A stretch of DNA of 23,122 nt, from assembly GCA_964450705.1 (NCBI GenBank), contig CAYVDB010000009.1, forward strand, positions 1 to 23,122. The letters are read 5' to 3'. Of this stretch, positions 5,519-13,152 are shown one piece after another. The DNA is from CAYVDB01 sp964450705. GTDB lineage: Bacteria > Patescibacteriota > Minisyncoccia > Phycocordibacterales > Zambryskibacteraceae. Every line of letters begins with the position of its first letter. Position 1 is the first letter of the stretch. The notes below the pieces were generated by a model that saw only the letters and a list, made by a program, of their open reading frames with translations, searched no databases and was not told the origin of the DNA. The position numbers and the translations under genes were made by a program.

Positions 5519-6470
5519 TAGATAGAATATAGTTTTCCACAATATCCCTGACCTCTTTAGCGTTCTTTGTTTCAAAAAGTTTAGCCCGAAGATCTGAGGC
5601 TCCATCCCATTGAGAAACATACGATTTATAATGTTTCTTCATCAAAGCAAAACTCTTTGTATCTCCGAGAATTTCTTCAAAAAAATCTGTATGCTCCATC
5701 AAAACTCTGAGTCTCTCTTCAACAGAAGGAGTTCTCCCGCTAAAAAGCCATGGGTTTCCAAAAATAGCTCTTCCAAGCATGACTCCATCAGCACCGGTCT
5801 CTTCGATTTTTTTTCGAGCATCAAAAATATTTTCCACATCTCCATTTCCGATAATCAATGTATTTGAATCAAGCTCATTTCTTATCTCAACCGCTCTTCT
5901 AACATGCTCCCATCGCGCGGGGACTTTCGACATTTCTTTCCTGGTTCGAGCATGAACAGTTAGCGCTGCTGGCTTTGTATCAAGAATATGGGGAAACCAC
6001 GTTTCAAGTTCGATAGTATTGAAACCAACTCTCGTCTTTACTGAAACTGGAAGTGGGCCAGCCCCCGTTTTTGCAGCTAATATAATTTCTTTTGCTAAAC
6101 TTGGATTTTTTATAAGAGAGGCGCCTGCTCCTTGCCTTTCAATAGTCTTGTCAGGACATCCCATATTGATATCAACGCCATCAAAACCAAGTTCAAGCGC
6201 AAGTTTCGCCGCTTTCTCCATCATTTCTGGCCGAGAGGTAAAAAACTGAGCAACAATCGGCCGTTCCTCTTCTGTATAAATGAGATCTTTTAAAAGTTTC
6301 TTTCTGCCTTCTAGGGGCGCGAGAACAAGACCGTCTGCTGAAACAAATTCAGTCCAAGTAACATCAGGCTTACCATATTTAGCAATGACGCGACGAAAAG
6401 AAGCATCTGTTACGTCTGCCATTGGCGCAAGTACAAAAAAAGGTTTCTTAAGAGATTCCCAAAAATTCAT
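5490..6470 (-). CDS. dus: tRNA-dihydrouridine synthase
   Basis: An FMN-dependent enzyme that reduces uridine to dihydrouridine in tRNA D-loops using NAD(P)H. The TIM-barrel opens with LAPMADVTDASFRR, and the hallmark catalytic segment GVDINMGCPDKT carries the proton-donating cysteine (Cys105). It then shows KTRVGF, the HARTRKE motif, GNGDV and GADGVMLGRAIFGNPWLF for FMN-phosphate binding, with a helical C-terminal domain. The length, 326 residues, is normal. I choose ATG 6470; a TTG eleven codons upstream is open, but the family begins close to the chosen Met. No Shine-Dalgarno precedes it; TATTCT lies 9 nt upstream. Subfamily (DusA/B/C) is not assigned. The next gene's promoter overlaps its stop codon. 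Confidence 0.93.
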   Translation of the reverse strand: MNFWESLKKPFFVLAPMADVTDASFRRVIAKYGKPDVTWTEFVSADGLVLAPLEGRKKLLKDLIYTEEERPIVAQFFTSRPEMMEKAAKLALELGFDGVDINMGCPDKTIERQGAGASLIKNPSLAKEIILAAKTGAGPLPVSVKTRVGFNTIELETWFPHILDTKPAALTVHARTRKEMSKVPARWEHVRRAVEIRNELDSNTLIIGNGDVENIFDARKKIEETGADGVMLGRAIFGNPWLFSGRTPSVEERLRVLMEHTDFFEEILGDTKSFALMKKHYKSYVSQWDGASDLRAKLFETKNAKEVRDIVENYILSIDKGNLDVV

Positions 6471-6565
6471 AATAGAAGAAGAATAAAGAATAGATCTCTC
6501 CAAGTAAAGACGCCCTTATTGCGTTTTTAGCTTACCCTCTGTGATTCTCTACTTTGAGAAAAGTT

Positions 6566-6603
6566 ATAAAAAGAAGAACCCCACCTGCGAAGCAGGTGGG
6601 GTT
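6566..6603 (-). terminator. Intrinsic terminator of the candidate structured RNA
   Basis: A 12-bp stem AACCCCACCTGC/GCAGGTGGGGTT (6577-6588 with 6592-6603) has a 3-nt loop and on the minus strand is followed by TTCTTCTTTTTAT. It directly abuts the closing helix of the candidate RNA at 6604. Confidence 0.9.
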
Positions 6604-6910
6604 GGAAGACTCTCTGAGCCTAGGTGGCAAATGAGTGTTGGGCTCCTAACAGGTAAAGAGCCAGGATTTTTCTGTTACCCCGAGGCCACATGCCAAGGGG
6701 CGACCCGTTATACTTCCGCGGAACTGTGGGGCTGTAAACGTCCCCTATGCAGAACCTTTGAAAGCCCTTAACACTTGGGAGGATCCCCTCCAGGTGTTCG
6801 AATCGAAGCGTTAAGGCAACACACACAACCCTCAAAGAACCTTCCTGAGAAGGATAATGGTGAGAATGGGGTGACCCTACTCGTCCAAAACCTCCTCTTT
6901 AACCTTCTTC
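6604..6910 (-). ncRNA. Candidate structured RNA of about 307 nt, class unknown
   Basis: A protein-free stretch with a consensus promoter just upstream and a strong terminator just downstream. The predicted 5' end GGAAGA (6910-6905) pairs with UCUUCC (6609-6604), closing the molecule next to the terminator. Helices visible by eye include 6828-6837 with 6756-6765 (10 bp with G-U pairs), enclosing 6811-6816 with 6766-6771, enclosing hairpin 6787-6791/6778-6782. Near the 3' end 6672-6677 pairs with 6647-6652 while 6658-6662 pairs with 6641-6645, an H-type pseudoknot. I looked for RNase P (GAGGAAAGUCC), tmRNA (tRNA-like ends, tag frame) and SRP (GGAA loop plus AGCAGC) signatures and did not see them. 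A divergent member of a known class remains possible. The stretch is richer in G+C than the flanks, as expected of stable RNA in an A+T-leaning genome. Confidence 0.65.
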
Positions 6911-6914
6911 CACA

Positions 6915-6942
6915 ATTATAGCATAACCAATATTTTTGTCAA
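6915..6942 (-). promoter_or_regulatory. Consensus promoter of the candidate RNA
   Basis: TTGACA (6942-6937), 16-nt spacer, TATAAT (6920-6915) read on the minus strand: both hexamers match the sigma-70 consensus exactly. This is the strongest promoter in the window. The predicted start is about 6908-6910. Confidence 0.85.
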
Positions 6943-6956
6943 GGAAATATAATGAG

Positions 6957-7017
6957 GCTACATTCTTAGGGGTTACTCTAAATAGTAAGTGCTAGAGAGC
7001 CTTACGATTAATGTAGC
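6957..7017. repeat. Nested inverted repeat between the Clp-like gene and the RNA gene
   Basis: GCTACATT (6957-6964) pairs with AATGTAGC (7010-7017), enclosing a second hairpin GTAAG..CTTAC extended by GCT/AGC (loop AGAG). It lies just past the Clp-like stop codon and just before the RNA promoter. It could end the upstream transcript or be a small structured element. No strong T-tract follows on the minus strand. Confidence 0.5.
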
Positions 7018-7037
7018 AAGTCAGTTTTTAATATTTA

Positions 7038-9410
7038 CTAAGCAGATCTCAACTCTTTATCAGTAAATTCTACCTTCGAGCCGTAAGTGAGTTCTTGAGA
7101 AATGATTTTGTCGGCAATAATTTTTTCGACAATGTCTTGTATAGCTCTCCTTAGTGGGCGAGCTCCGAATTTTGGATCCATCCCCTTTTCGACAAGGAAA
7201 GAAATGAGCTCATTATTGATAACTAGGGTCATTCCCTTATCCTTAAGTCGCCATTCGAGACTTTTCAAAAGTATACGAGCTACATTTTCTAGGTGATTTT
7301 TTGAAAGTGCGTGGAATAAAATCACTCCGTCAAAACGATTAATAAGTTCTGGTTTAAATATTCCTTCTCTCACGATCTCATCTATAATTTCTCCTCTTTT
7401 CTCTTCGAGATTCTCCCCTCTTTCAAGTGCTTCAAAGATAGAGTCGCTTCCTGCATTTGATGTAGCAATAATGATCATATTACGGAGGGATATCTTTCTT
7501 CCCATTGCATCGGAAAACACACCTTCATCAAGAATAGAAAGGAAAAGGTCAAGAACTTTTTCGTTAGTCTTTTCAAACTCATCTAAAAGCAGAACTCCAT
7601 ACTGTCGTTCTCGAGCAAGAGAAGAGAGTACTCCGGGGGTTTCGCTGTCATAGCCTCCAATGAGACGATTGAGGGCGTCGGAAGTATCGTATTCTGACAT
7701 ATCAAGTCGGAGAAGGTCTGATGTACCAAAAAATACTTCTCCAAGGGCTTTAGCGGTCTCTGTTTTGCCAACCCCAGTTGGTCCCACAAAAAGAAAAGAA
7801 CCCATCGGCCTTTGAGGATTCGTAATCCCCGATCTTGCACGACGAAGCGCGTTGGATACGGTACGTATTGCCTCATCTTGGCCAACAACTCTTTCGTGAA
7901 GAAAGCTCTCCAGACGAATTAGCTTTTCTCTTTCGGTATCTTTTATATCTCCAGTTGCAACTCCCGTTCGAGAAGCGACAATAGAAGAAACATCCTCTCT
8001 CCCGATAACGTTTCTAGAGAGAGATCGAGCGTGTGGGACTGCTTCGACAAGAAGATCGAGAGACGTGGCATACAATGGTTCGCTTACAAAATATCTCCCT
8101 GCAGAAGAAATAGCTTCTTCTATTGCGGGATAAGTAAACAGAACCCCTTCAAGGGCTTCAAGCTCCAGTACTCCTTCAAGAAGCAGGCTTGATACTTCTT
8201 CCTTAGCTGCTCCTTCGATAAGAATTGTTTCAAAATATTTCATAATCTCTCGATTCGACTCAAGAGAAGTATGAAAGTGCTCTTTATCAGATACAGCAAC
8301 AATACGAAGCTCGGGAGATTTAAGATACGGTGAGAGGATAGAGGATACGTCGGACCCGAGAGACTCTGCGTGGTAAATAAGAGCTTCAAAATCTGGAATC
8401 ACAAAAATTATATTCCCAGCCTTTACAACATCATCAAGAAGCCCAATAAAAAGACGCTCAAAACCATTCTTAGTTTCTTGTGCGGATACGAGACTATCAA
8501 GAAACAAAACTCGAATCAAACTATTTTCTATACCTTTAGGAGAAGTGTGGTGAAACATTCTACGCGCAAGGCCTTCGACAACTTCCATCTTCCCAGAACC
8601 TTCTTCTCCAACAATCAAAGCATTTGCGCCTGAAGATTTTGAGAGAATATTCTCTAGAACGCCTATCTCTTTCGGGTGAAGTTCAACTTTTTTCTCTCGA
8701 GAAAAACGAAGAGGCGTGCTATATCTCTCAAGCTTATAAGCGGTTCCGTAAGACCACGAGCGTCCGATAGGCTCAAGCTTATCCAAGCGCTCTTCGCTCC
8801 ACCAACGATTCATATCTATAAACGAAATCTCAAGAGAAACAACCCATCGTGCCGCGCCCAAAAGGGTTTCCTTGGTAACCGAGTGCGCCAAAAGAAAATT
8901 TTGGAAATCTTTATCACCCTCAAAAAGACCTTCTATGTAAGACTCGAGTATGTCTTCTTTTTGAGGAAAGACTAGAGAATCAGTTCGGATAGAAAGACTA
9001 CGTCCTTTCTCAAACTCATGAATTGCATCGTTAGAAACGCCAGAACGAAAAAGTATACGTCTGCCAAAATCTCCTCTTATAAAATTTTCTACATGATCTT
9101 TCTTTGTCCCAAAAAAAATAGTACGAGCAACTTCAAAATATTTGCCATCCCCTTTCTGTGAAAATATATGCGAATAAGCATATGCATCAAGAAGTATGAC
9201 AATGAGAAAAAGTCCTAGAATGCCGAAGAAGACACCGGACACACCACGAGAAGATTCTCCAAAAATACCAGTGGCTAAAGCAAACAATATGATTAAAAGA
9301 AAAAGGAACGTTTTTCTAACTATCTTACGGAATCTATGTGGGAAAAATCTCTCGAGGCGAGCAAGTGGTTCAAGAGGAGCGAGTGTTTTTTTAAGATATT
9401 GTACGCTCAT
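7038..9410 (-). CDS. Membrane-anchored Clp-family AAA+ ATPase (ClpC-like, degenerate D1)
   Basis: A 790-residue Hsp100-type unfoldase with an unusual layout. Two hydrophobic segments (about 34-50 and 57-77) should anchor it in the membrane. A Clp-N-like helical region follows (about 90-200), then two ATPase modules. The first is eroded: its P-loop reads GEEGSGKM (268-275, Met for Ser/Thr) and its Walker B ends IPDF, lacking the glutamate. The second is intact: GPTGVGKT (543-550), LLLDEFEK, IIATSNAGS, the NRFD arginine finger and the GARPLRR sensor 2. ATP-driven work would therefore rely on D2. I choose ATG 9410, which overlaps the previous stop as ATGA, over a GTG 21 codons upstream that lies inside the partner gene. 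Whether it feeds a ClpP protease or acts alone cannot be told here. Confidence 0.9.
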   Translation of the reverse strand: MSVQYLKKTLAPLEPLARLERFFPHRFRKIVRKTFLFLLIILFALATGIFGESSRGVSGVFFGILGLFLIVILLDAYAYSHIFSQKGDGKYFEVARTIFFGTKKDHVENFIRGDFGRRILFRSGVSNDAIHEFEKGRSLSIRTDSLVFPQKEDILESYIEGLFEGDKDFQNFLLAHSVTKETLLGAARWVVSLEISFIDMNRWWSEERLDKLEPIGRSWSYGTAYKLERYSTPLRFSREKKVELHPKEIGVLENILSKSSGANALIVGEEGSGKMEVVEGLARRMFHHTSPKGIENSLIRVLFLDSLVSAQETKNGFERLFIGLLDDVVKAGNIIFVIPDFEALIYHAESLGSDVSSILSPYLKSPELRIVAVSDKEHFHTSLESNREIMKYFETILIEGAAKEEVSSLLLEGVLELEALEGVLFTYPAIEEAISSAGRYFVSEPLYATSLDLLVEAVPHARSLSRNVIGREDVSSIVASRTGVATGDIKDTEREKLIRLESFLHERVVGQDEAIRTVSNALRRARSGITNPQRPMGSFLFVGPTGVGKTETAKALGEVFFGTSDLLRLDMSEYDTSDALNRLIGGYDSETPGVLSSLARERQYGVLLLDEFEKTNEKVLDLFLSILDEGVFSDAMGRKISLRNMIIIATSNAGSDSIFEALERGENLEEKRGEIIDEIVREGIFKPELINRFDGVILFHALSKNHLENVARILLKSLEWRLKDKGMTLVINNELISFLVEKGMDPKFGARPLRRAIQDIVEKIIADKIISQELTYGSKVEFTDKELRSA

Positions 9411-9796
9411 GAAAAAAGAGATGAGATAGAAAGAGCAAAAAAGAAGAGAATAAGAAACGGTAACAGCACCCACAGAGCAAAAACAAAAATCCCTAAGATA
9501 GAAGATAAAAGCATAATAGACATGCCAAAAATAAGAACTGCCCCTCTTATCAGAAACCCTAGAGCTCTCATCAAAGTATTTAAGATAAAGGTGCTTAGAA
9601 GATTTTCAGGATCAAAACCTTTCTCATACTCCTCCCCAAGACGTTTCCACGGAAGAAATAAAGTTTTAAGTAGAGAGCTAAACGAGAAAAAACTACCGAT
9701 AGCATTCAGAATATTAGAAATATTCTGATATAAATCCTTCCACGCTCGTGTGTAATGCCAGTGTATATAGTGAGGAATAAAAAGAATCACATTCAT
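9407..9796 (-). CDS. Small multi-pass membrane protein, partner of the Clp-like ATPase
   Basis: A 129-residue protein with an aromatic, partly amphipathic N-terminal half (IPHYIHWHYTRAWKDLYQNI, then LLKTLFLPWKRLGEEYEKGF). The hydrophobic C-terminal half could span the membrane two or three times (about 75-127). I cannot name the family. Its TGA overlaps the Clp-like ATG (ATGA), so the two are translationally coupled, and both are membrane proteins, suggesting a complex in which this protein anchors or gates the ATPase (inference). TATACT lies 6 nt before the ATG with no Shine-Dalgarno, so the operon message is probably leaderless. Confidence 0.8.
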   Translation of the reverse strand: MNVILFIPHYIHWHYTRAWKDLYQNISNILNAIGSFFSFSSLLKTLFLPWKRLGEEYEKGFDPENLLSTFILNTLMRALGFLIRGAVLIFGMSIMLLSSILGIFVFALWVLLPFLILFFFALSISSLFS

Positions 9797-9802
9797 ATAT
9801 AT

Positions 9803-9808
9803 AGTATA
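9803..9808 (-). promoter_or_regulatory. -10 box (TATACT) of the membrane partner/Clp operon
   Basis: TATACT reads on the minus strand exactly 6 nt before the ATG at 9796. TGGAAA, 17 nt further upstream, is a partial -35. The start of transcription should fall at the start codon. Confidence 0.55.
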
Positions 9809-9842
9809 CCCCGCCTATAAACACTTTCCATACAGTTAAAAA

Positions 9843-10673
9843 TTACTCCCTGATTTCTTCTTTTTTCTTTAAAATCACCTTCTTGCCGTAACGTAAATCA
9901 ATAGACGCAACTTGGAGTTCCCCATCTTTAACAAGAGAAAGTTTTTCGTCAGAAAGAAGAGAGCCTAGGTTAGCAAGTACTTCAGAAAAATCATCTTCGG
10001 AAGAAAATAGAATGTTACCGCCAAGAACAATAAGGCTCCAGGAATTATTTCCAATAGGCGTGATTCCCTTTGGCAGAAGCCCTATGTCTCGAGCTTTGCC
10101 AACAAAATCTTTCAGAGAGACGAAGTTATTTGTATCTAGATACTGCTTACCTAAAGGATCTTCGGATCCTTCCCCAAGAAGGCCCCTATAGATAAAATAT
10201 ATTCCGTCTGAAAATTCCCCGGCTTTATCAAAAACAAAACCTTGATCGTCAATAAAAAAACAATCCTCCTTCGTAGTGCCACGACACCATAGAGAAGTTG
10301 GCTTTCTTAGAGAAAGCTCTAAGACAAGCGCAGAAAACCGCTGAAGATCAATATTTAGATTTTCAATTCTCGGAAAATTTTGTTGTAGCTCGTCTCGAAT
10401 TCTTTGTTTTGGATAAAAAAAGATACTCCTACGAGGAATAACAAATAAAAAATTACCCACAAGATTATTCTCTACAATAGAAGTTGCTTCTTCTTTTAGA
10501 ATCCCCCCGGAACTTCTCACTTCAATTTTATCAATCTGAAGGAATGACGCTCGTAAAAGGAAAATTGGACCGAGAATACAGAGGGTACCAATTGCCACAA
10601 TTGGAAACACTCGAAAAAAAATCCTTTTTCGACGTTTGCGGATAAGCGCCGGCGATCGAAGAGAACGAGGCAT
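9843..10673 (-). CDS. ftsQ: FtsQ/DivIB-like cell-division protein with POTRA domain
   Basis: A 276-residue bitopic protein: a basic cytoplasmic tail (RSPALIRKRRKRIFFR), one membrane segment (about 20-41), then a POTRA-like beta-alpha-beta domain opening with LQIDKIEVRSSGGILKEEATSIVE and a beta-rich FtsQ-type domain containing the typical LRKPTSLWC and FFIDDQGFVFDKA patterns. FtsQ-type proteins bridge early and late divisome components outside the membrane. The ATG is 5 nt after the serS stop on the same strand, so the two are cotranscribed. The C-terminus is lysine/glutamate-rich. No mur/fts cluster surrounds it, so the name rests on architecture and these motifs. A generic POTRA protein is the main alternative. 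Confidence 0.75.
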   Translation of the reverse strand: MPRSLRSPALIRKRRKRIFFRVFPIVAIGTLCILGPIFLLRASFLQIDKIEVRSSGGILKEEATSIVENNLVGNFLFVIPRRSIFFYPKQRIRDELQQNFPRIENLNIDLQRFSALVLELSLRKPTSLWCRGTTKEDCFFIDDQGFVFDKAGEFSDGIYFIYRGLLGEGSEDPLGKQYLDTNNFVSLKDFVGKARDIGLLPKGITPIGNNSWSLIVLGGNILFSSEDDFSEVLANLGSLLSDEKLSLVKDGELQVASIDLRYGKKVILKKKEEIRE

Positions 10674-10678
10674 CTAGA

Positions 10679-11953
10679 CTATTTTTTATTAATAGCAACT
10701 CTTCCTCCCATGTACGGACGAAGAACTTCAGGTATGAGAACAGAGCCATCTTCTTGTTGATAATTTTCAACCAGTGAAATAAGAATGCGCGGAGTTGCCA
10801 AAGCGGTGTTATTAAGCGAGTGCGCAAACTGTAATTTACCCTCCTCATTCTTATAACGAATGTTTAATCTTCTTGTCTGAAAATCGTGGAAATAAGATGA
10901 GGAATGAGTCTCGCCATATGCGCCTTGTCCAGGACGCCATGACTCTATGTCATATTTTTTTACCTGGCCAAGACCGAGATCCCCTCCGCAATTCACAACA
11001 ACTCGATACGGAATTTTGAGTGCCTGAAGAAGTTCTTCTGCATTTAAAGTGAGCGCCTCATGATGTTTAACAGACTCTTCATGACTTGCTTCGCATAAAA
11101 TCACTTGCTCGAGTTTAAAAAACTCATGTACGCGATAAAGACCTTTAACATCTTTACCATGACTTCCTGCTTCTCTTCGGAAGCAAGGCGAGAAGGCGAT
11201 AAACTTTAGCGGAAGATTTTCTTTTGGAATAACTTCATCCATAAAGTAGCCCATAGTTCCCACTTCTGCGGTCCCGGCAAGATATTCTCCGTCTTGAGTT
11301 TTATATAAATCTTCTTCGCTTTGTGGAAGATACCCGGTTCCCATGAACGGTTCTCTTCGTACGAGAGATGGAGCTAGGAGAGGAGTAAACTCCCCTTTCT
11401 TTGCAAAGTAGTCCATAACAAAATTCCAAAGGGCCATCGTAAGAAGCATTCCGTCACCTTTAAGAAAATAACCTCGGAAACCAGAGACCTTAGTCCCTCG
11501 ATCAAGATCAATCATATCTAAAGCCTCCATAATTTCGATATGAGTTTTTGGTGTGAAAGAAAATTGTGGATGTTCTCCCCAAATACGAACTTCTACATTA
11601 TCCTTATCGCTTTCTCCTTCAGGTACAGAAATATCTGGAATATTTGGCACCATGACCATCAAGGACTGCCATTCTTTCAAGACAAGTTTGAGCTCCTCTT
11701 CGTCGCGCTGAAGTTCTTCCTTTACCTTTTGCATTTTCTCAATGTAAGAGAGTTTTACAGTTGAATTTGCCTCTTGAGAAATCTTAAGGCTCATTTCGTT
11801 TTGTGTTGCACGGGCGGTTTCCACTCGAGATAAAACCTCCTTGCGCTTGTCATCAACGGCCATAAGCTCTTTTACATCAAACTGAACCCTCTTCTTTCGA
11901 GCGGCCTCGGTAATGAGATCCTTATTTTCTCGGATAAACTTTATATCAAGCAT
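10679..11953 (-). CDS. serS: Seryl-tRNA synthetase
   Basis: A class II synthetase that charges tRNA-Ser. It starts MLDIKFIRENKDLI, typical of the family, followed by the long antiparallel coiled-coil arm (about 25-105) that grips the tRNA-Ser variable arm. The catalytic core carries the TAEVGTMGYF region, motif 2 (FRREAGSHGKDVKGLYRVHEFFKLE pattern) and motif 3 (NNTALATPRILISLVENYQ, with the ATP-binding arginine). At 424 residues it has the usual length. TATTAT lies 8 nt before the ATG; an AGGA 4 nt upstream is a weak SD at best. It diverges from dprA across only 40 bp and leads the serS-ftsQ pair. Confidence 0.97.
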   Translation of the reverse strand: MLDIKFIRENKDLITEAARKKRVQFDVKELMAVDDKRKEVLSRVETARATQNEMSLKISQEANSTVKLSYIEKMQKVKEELQRDEEELKLVLKEWQSLMVMVPNIPDISVPEGESDKDNVEVRIWGEHPQFSFTPKTHIEIMEALDMIDLDRGTKVSGFRGYFLKGDGMLLTMALWNFVMDYFAKKGEFTPLLAPSLVRREPFMGTGYLPQSEEDLYKTQDGEYLAGTAEVGTMGYFMDEVIPKENLPLKFIAFSPCFRREAGSHGKDVKGLYRVHEFFKLEQVILCEASHEESVKHHEALTLNAEELLQALKIPYRVVVNCGGDLGLGQVKKYDIESWRPGQGAYGETHSSSYFHDFQTRRLNIRYKNEEGKLQFAHSLNNTALATPRILISLVENYQQEDGSVLIPEVLRPYMGGRVAINKK

Positions 11954-11961
11954 GATTTCCT

Positions 11962-11983
11962 ATAATAACAGAAGTGATACACT
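11962..11983. promoter_or_regulatory. Divergent serS/dprA promoter region
   Basis: The 40 bp between serS and dprA contain TATTAT (minus, 11967-11962, 8 nt before the serS ATG) and an extended -10 TGATACACT (plus, TACACT at 11978-11983, 10 nt before the dprA ATG). Both would give leaderless or nearly leaderless mRNAs. Confidence 0.5.
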
Positions 11984-11993
11984 TAAGTGAAAT

Positions 11994-12848
11994 ATGGCGT
12001 ACTCAATCCGAACAATGTCGGAAGAAGAGTTCCCCTCACTTATCCGAGAAATTCCCGACCCTCCACAACAGCTATTCTGTGCCGGACAACTTCCGCCAAA
12101 AGAACACAAACTCCTTGCTATTGTTGGCGCGCGCCAATTTAGCGAATATGGGAAGAGTGTATGCGAGCATATTATTGAAGGACTTCGAGGCTACCCCATA
12201 TCTATAGTATCTGGGCTTGCATTAGGAATAGATTCTATTGCCCACCGTAAAGCACTGAGCGTAGGGCTACATACGATTGCAATTCCAGGTTCTGGACTTG
12301 ATAAAAGTGTACTTTATCCGAGAAGCCACACAGGGCTTGCAGAAGAAATTGTTCAATCAGGCGGAGCGCTTATTTCAGAATTTGAAAATACATTTAGGGC
12401 AACTCCATGGGCTTTCCCGAAAAGAAATAGAATCATGGCTGGAATATCTCATGCAGTCTTAGTTATCGAAGCAGAGCAAAAATCAGGAACCCTCATTACT
12501 TCAAGGCTTGCAACAGAATACAACAGAGATGTTTGCGTTGTGCCGGGTTCTATATTTTCAAGAACATCAGAAGGCCCTCATATGCTATTGCGCCTTGGGG
12601 CGACGCCTATTACTAAAAGTAAAGACATCCTTGAGATATTTAATTTGGAAGAAAAAAGTTCCTCACAAACTATTCTCAATCTCACAGATGAAGAGCAGCT
12701 AATTGTAAAACTACTCACTCATCCCTTATCCCGAGATGAACTCATAAGAAAAAGTAAGATTGAAACCTGGAAAATAAACTCCATAGTTAGCGCAATGGAA
12801 ATGAAAGGCCTGATTGTTGAATCTATGGGCGAGCTAAGATTAACGTAA
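11994..12848 (+). CDS. dprA: DNA-processing protein DprA (Smf)
   Basis: DprA binds incoming single-stranded DNA during natural transformation and loads RecA. The Rossmann-like core is clear: IVGARQFSEYG, VSGLALGIDSIAHRKAL, IPGSGLDKSVLYPRSH, LISE, FPKRNRIMAGIS and VIEAEQKSGTLITSRLATEYNRDVCVVPG. A C-terminal winged-helix segment follows (about 225-284, LTDEEQLIVKLLTHPLSRDELIRKS). The length of 284 residues is slightly shorter than E. coli-type DprA because the N-terminal SAM-like domain is reduced to about 30 residues. It is divergent from serS. No other competence gene is in the window. Confidence 0.95.
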   Translation: MAYSIRTMSEEEFPSLIREIPDPPQQLFCAGQLPPKEHKLLAIVGARQFSEYGKSVCEHIIEGLRGYPISIVSGLALGIDSIAHRKALSVGLHTIAIPGSGLDKSVLYPRSHTGLAEEIVQSGGALISEFENTFRATPWAFPKRNRIMAGISHAVLVIEAEQKSGTLITSRLATEYNRDVCVVPGSIFSRTSEGPHMLLRLGATPITKSKDILEIFNLEEKSSSQTILNLTDEEQLIVKLLTHPLSRDELIRKSKIETWKINSIVSAMEMKGLIVESMGELRLT

Positions 12849-12894
12849 GGAACAAACTATGCTTAAATAATCCCGGACATCCACAGGAGAATGT

Positions 12895-13080
12895 ATGTAC
12901 TTTAGCCAGATTGATATCGGGGGACGATTTATTCTCCTCAACAATCCAAACGCCGTATACGAAAGACTCCCTGATGGAACAAACCCGAAAGCAGTAGGGT
13001 TTGGGAAAAACATGACCACTGGAAAGACAGAGACAATTGCAAAGATGGAAAGAGTCATTCCAAAGAAGTCTGAAGGTTGA
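12895..13080 (+). CDS. Small 61-aa orphan protein, beta-rich
   Basis: A short hydrophilic protein (MYFSQIDIGGRFILLNN start, then VYERLPDGTNPKAVGF and a basic tail). Alternating hydrophobic residues suggest a small beta-sheet fold. I recognise no named family. Translation is supported by AGGAG a few nt before the ATG and by a dedicated terminator starting directly at its stop codon. The leader segment TCCACAGGAG, 15 nt before the ATG, is shared exactly in sequence and spacing with the gene at 21382. It lies alone between dprA and topA. A minus-strand frame covering 12840-13313 is a shadow. Confidence 0.7.
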   Translation: MYFSQIDIGGRFILLNNPNAVYERLPDGTNPKAVGFGKNMTTGKTETIAKMERVIPKKSEG

Positions 13081-13108
13081 AACTTAACACTCTGTGTTAA
13101 GTTTTTTA
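13081..13108 (+). terminator. Intrinsic terminator after the 61-aa gene
   Basis: A 10-bp stem AACTTAACAC/GTGTTAAGTT (13081-13090 with 13094-13103), loop TCT, followed by a T-rich tract (TTTTATT). The stem begins at the first base after the stop codon. Confidence 0.85.
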
Positions 13109-13152
13109 TTTGCAAACTTTTTTGACCTGTAGTACTAATGGTACGAACTAGT

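Noticed and set aside
6620..6835. 71-codon minus-strand frame within the RNA candidate
   Set aside because: No SD; the region is better explained as structured RNA.
6604..6910. RNase P RNA, tmRNA or SRP RNA
   Set aside because: Diagnostic sequences (GAGGAAAGUCC; tRNA-like ends with tag frame; GGAA loop with AGCAGC) not found by eye; a covariance-model scan is needed to be certain.
9411..9473. GTG start for the Clp-like ATPase 21 codons upstream
   Set aside because: Would extend deep into the coupled partner gene; the ATGA overlap start is more natural.
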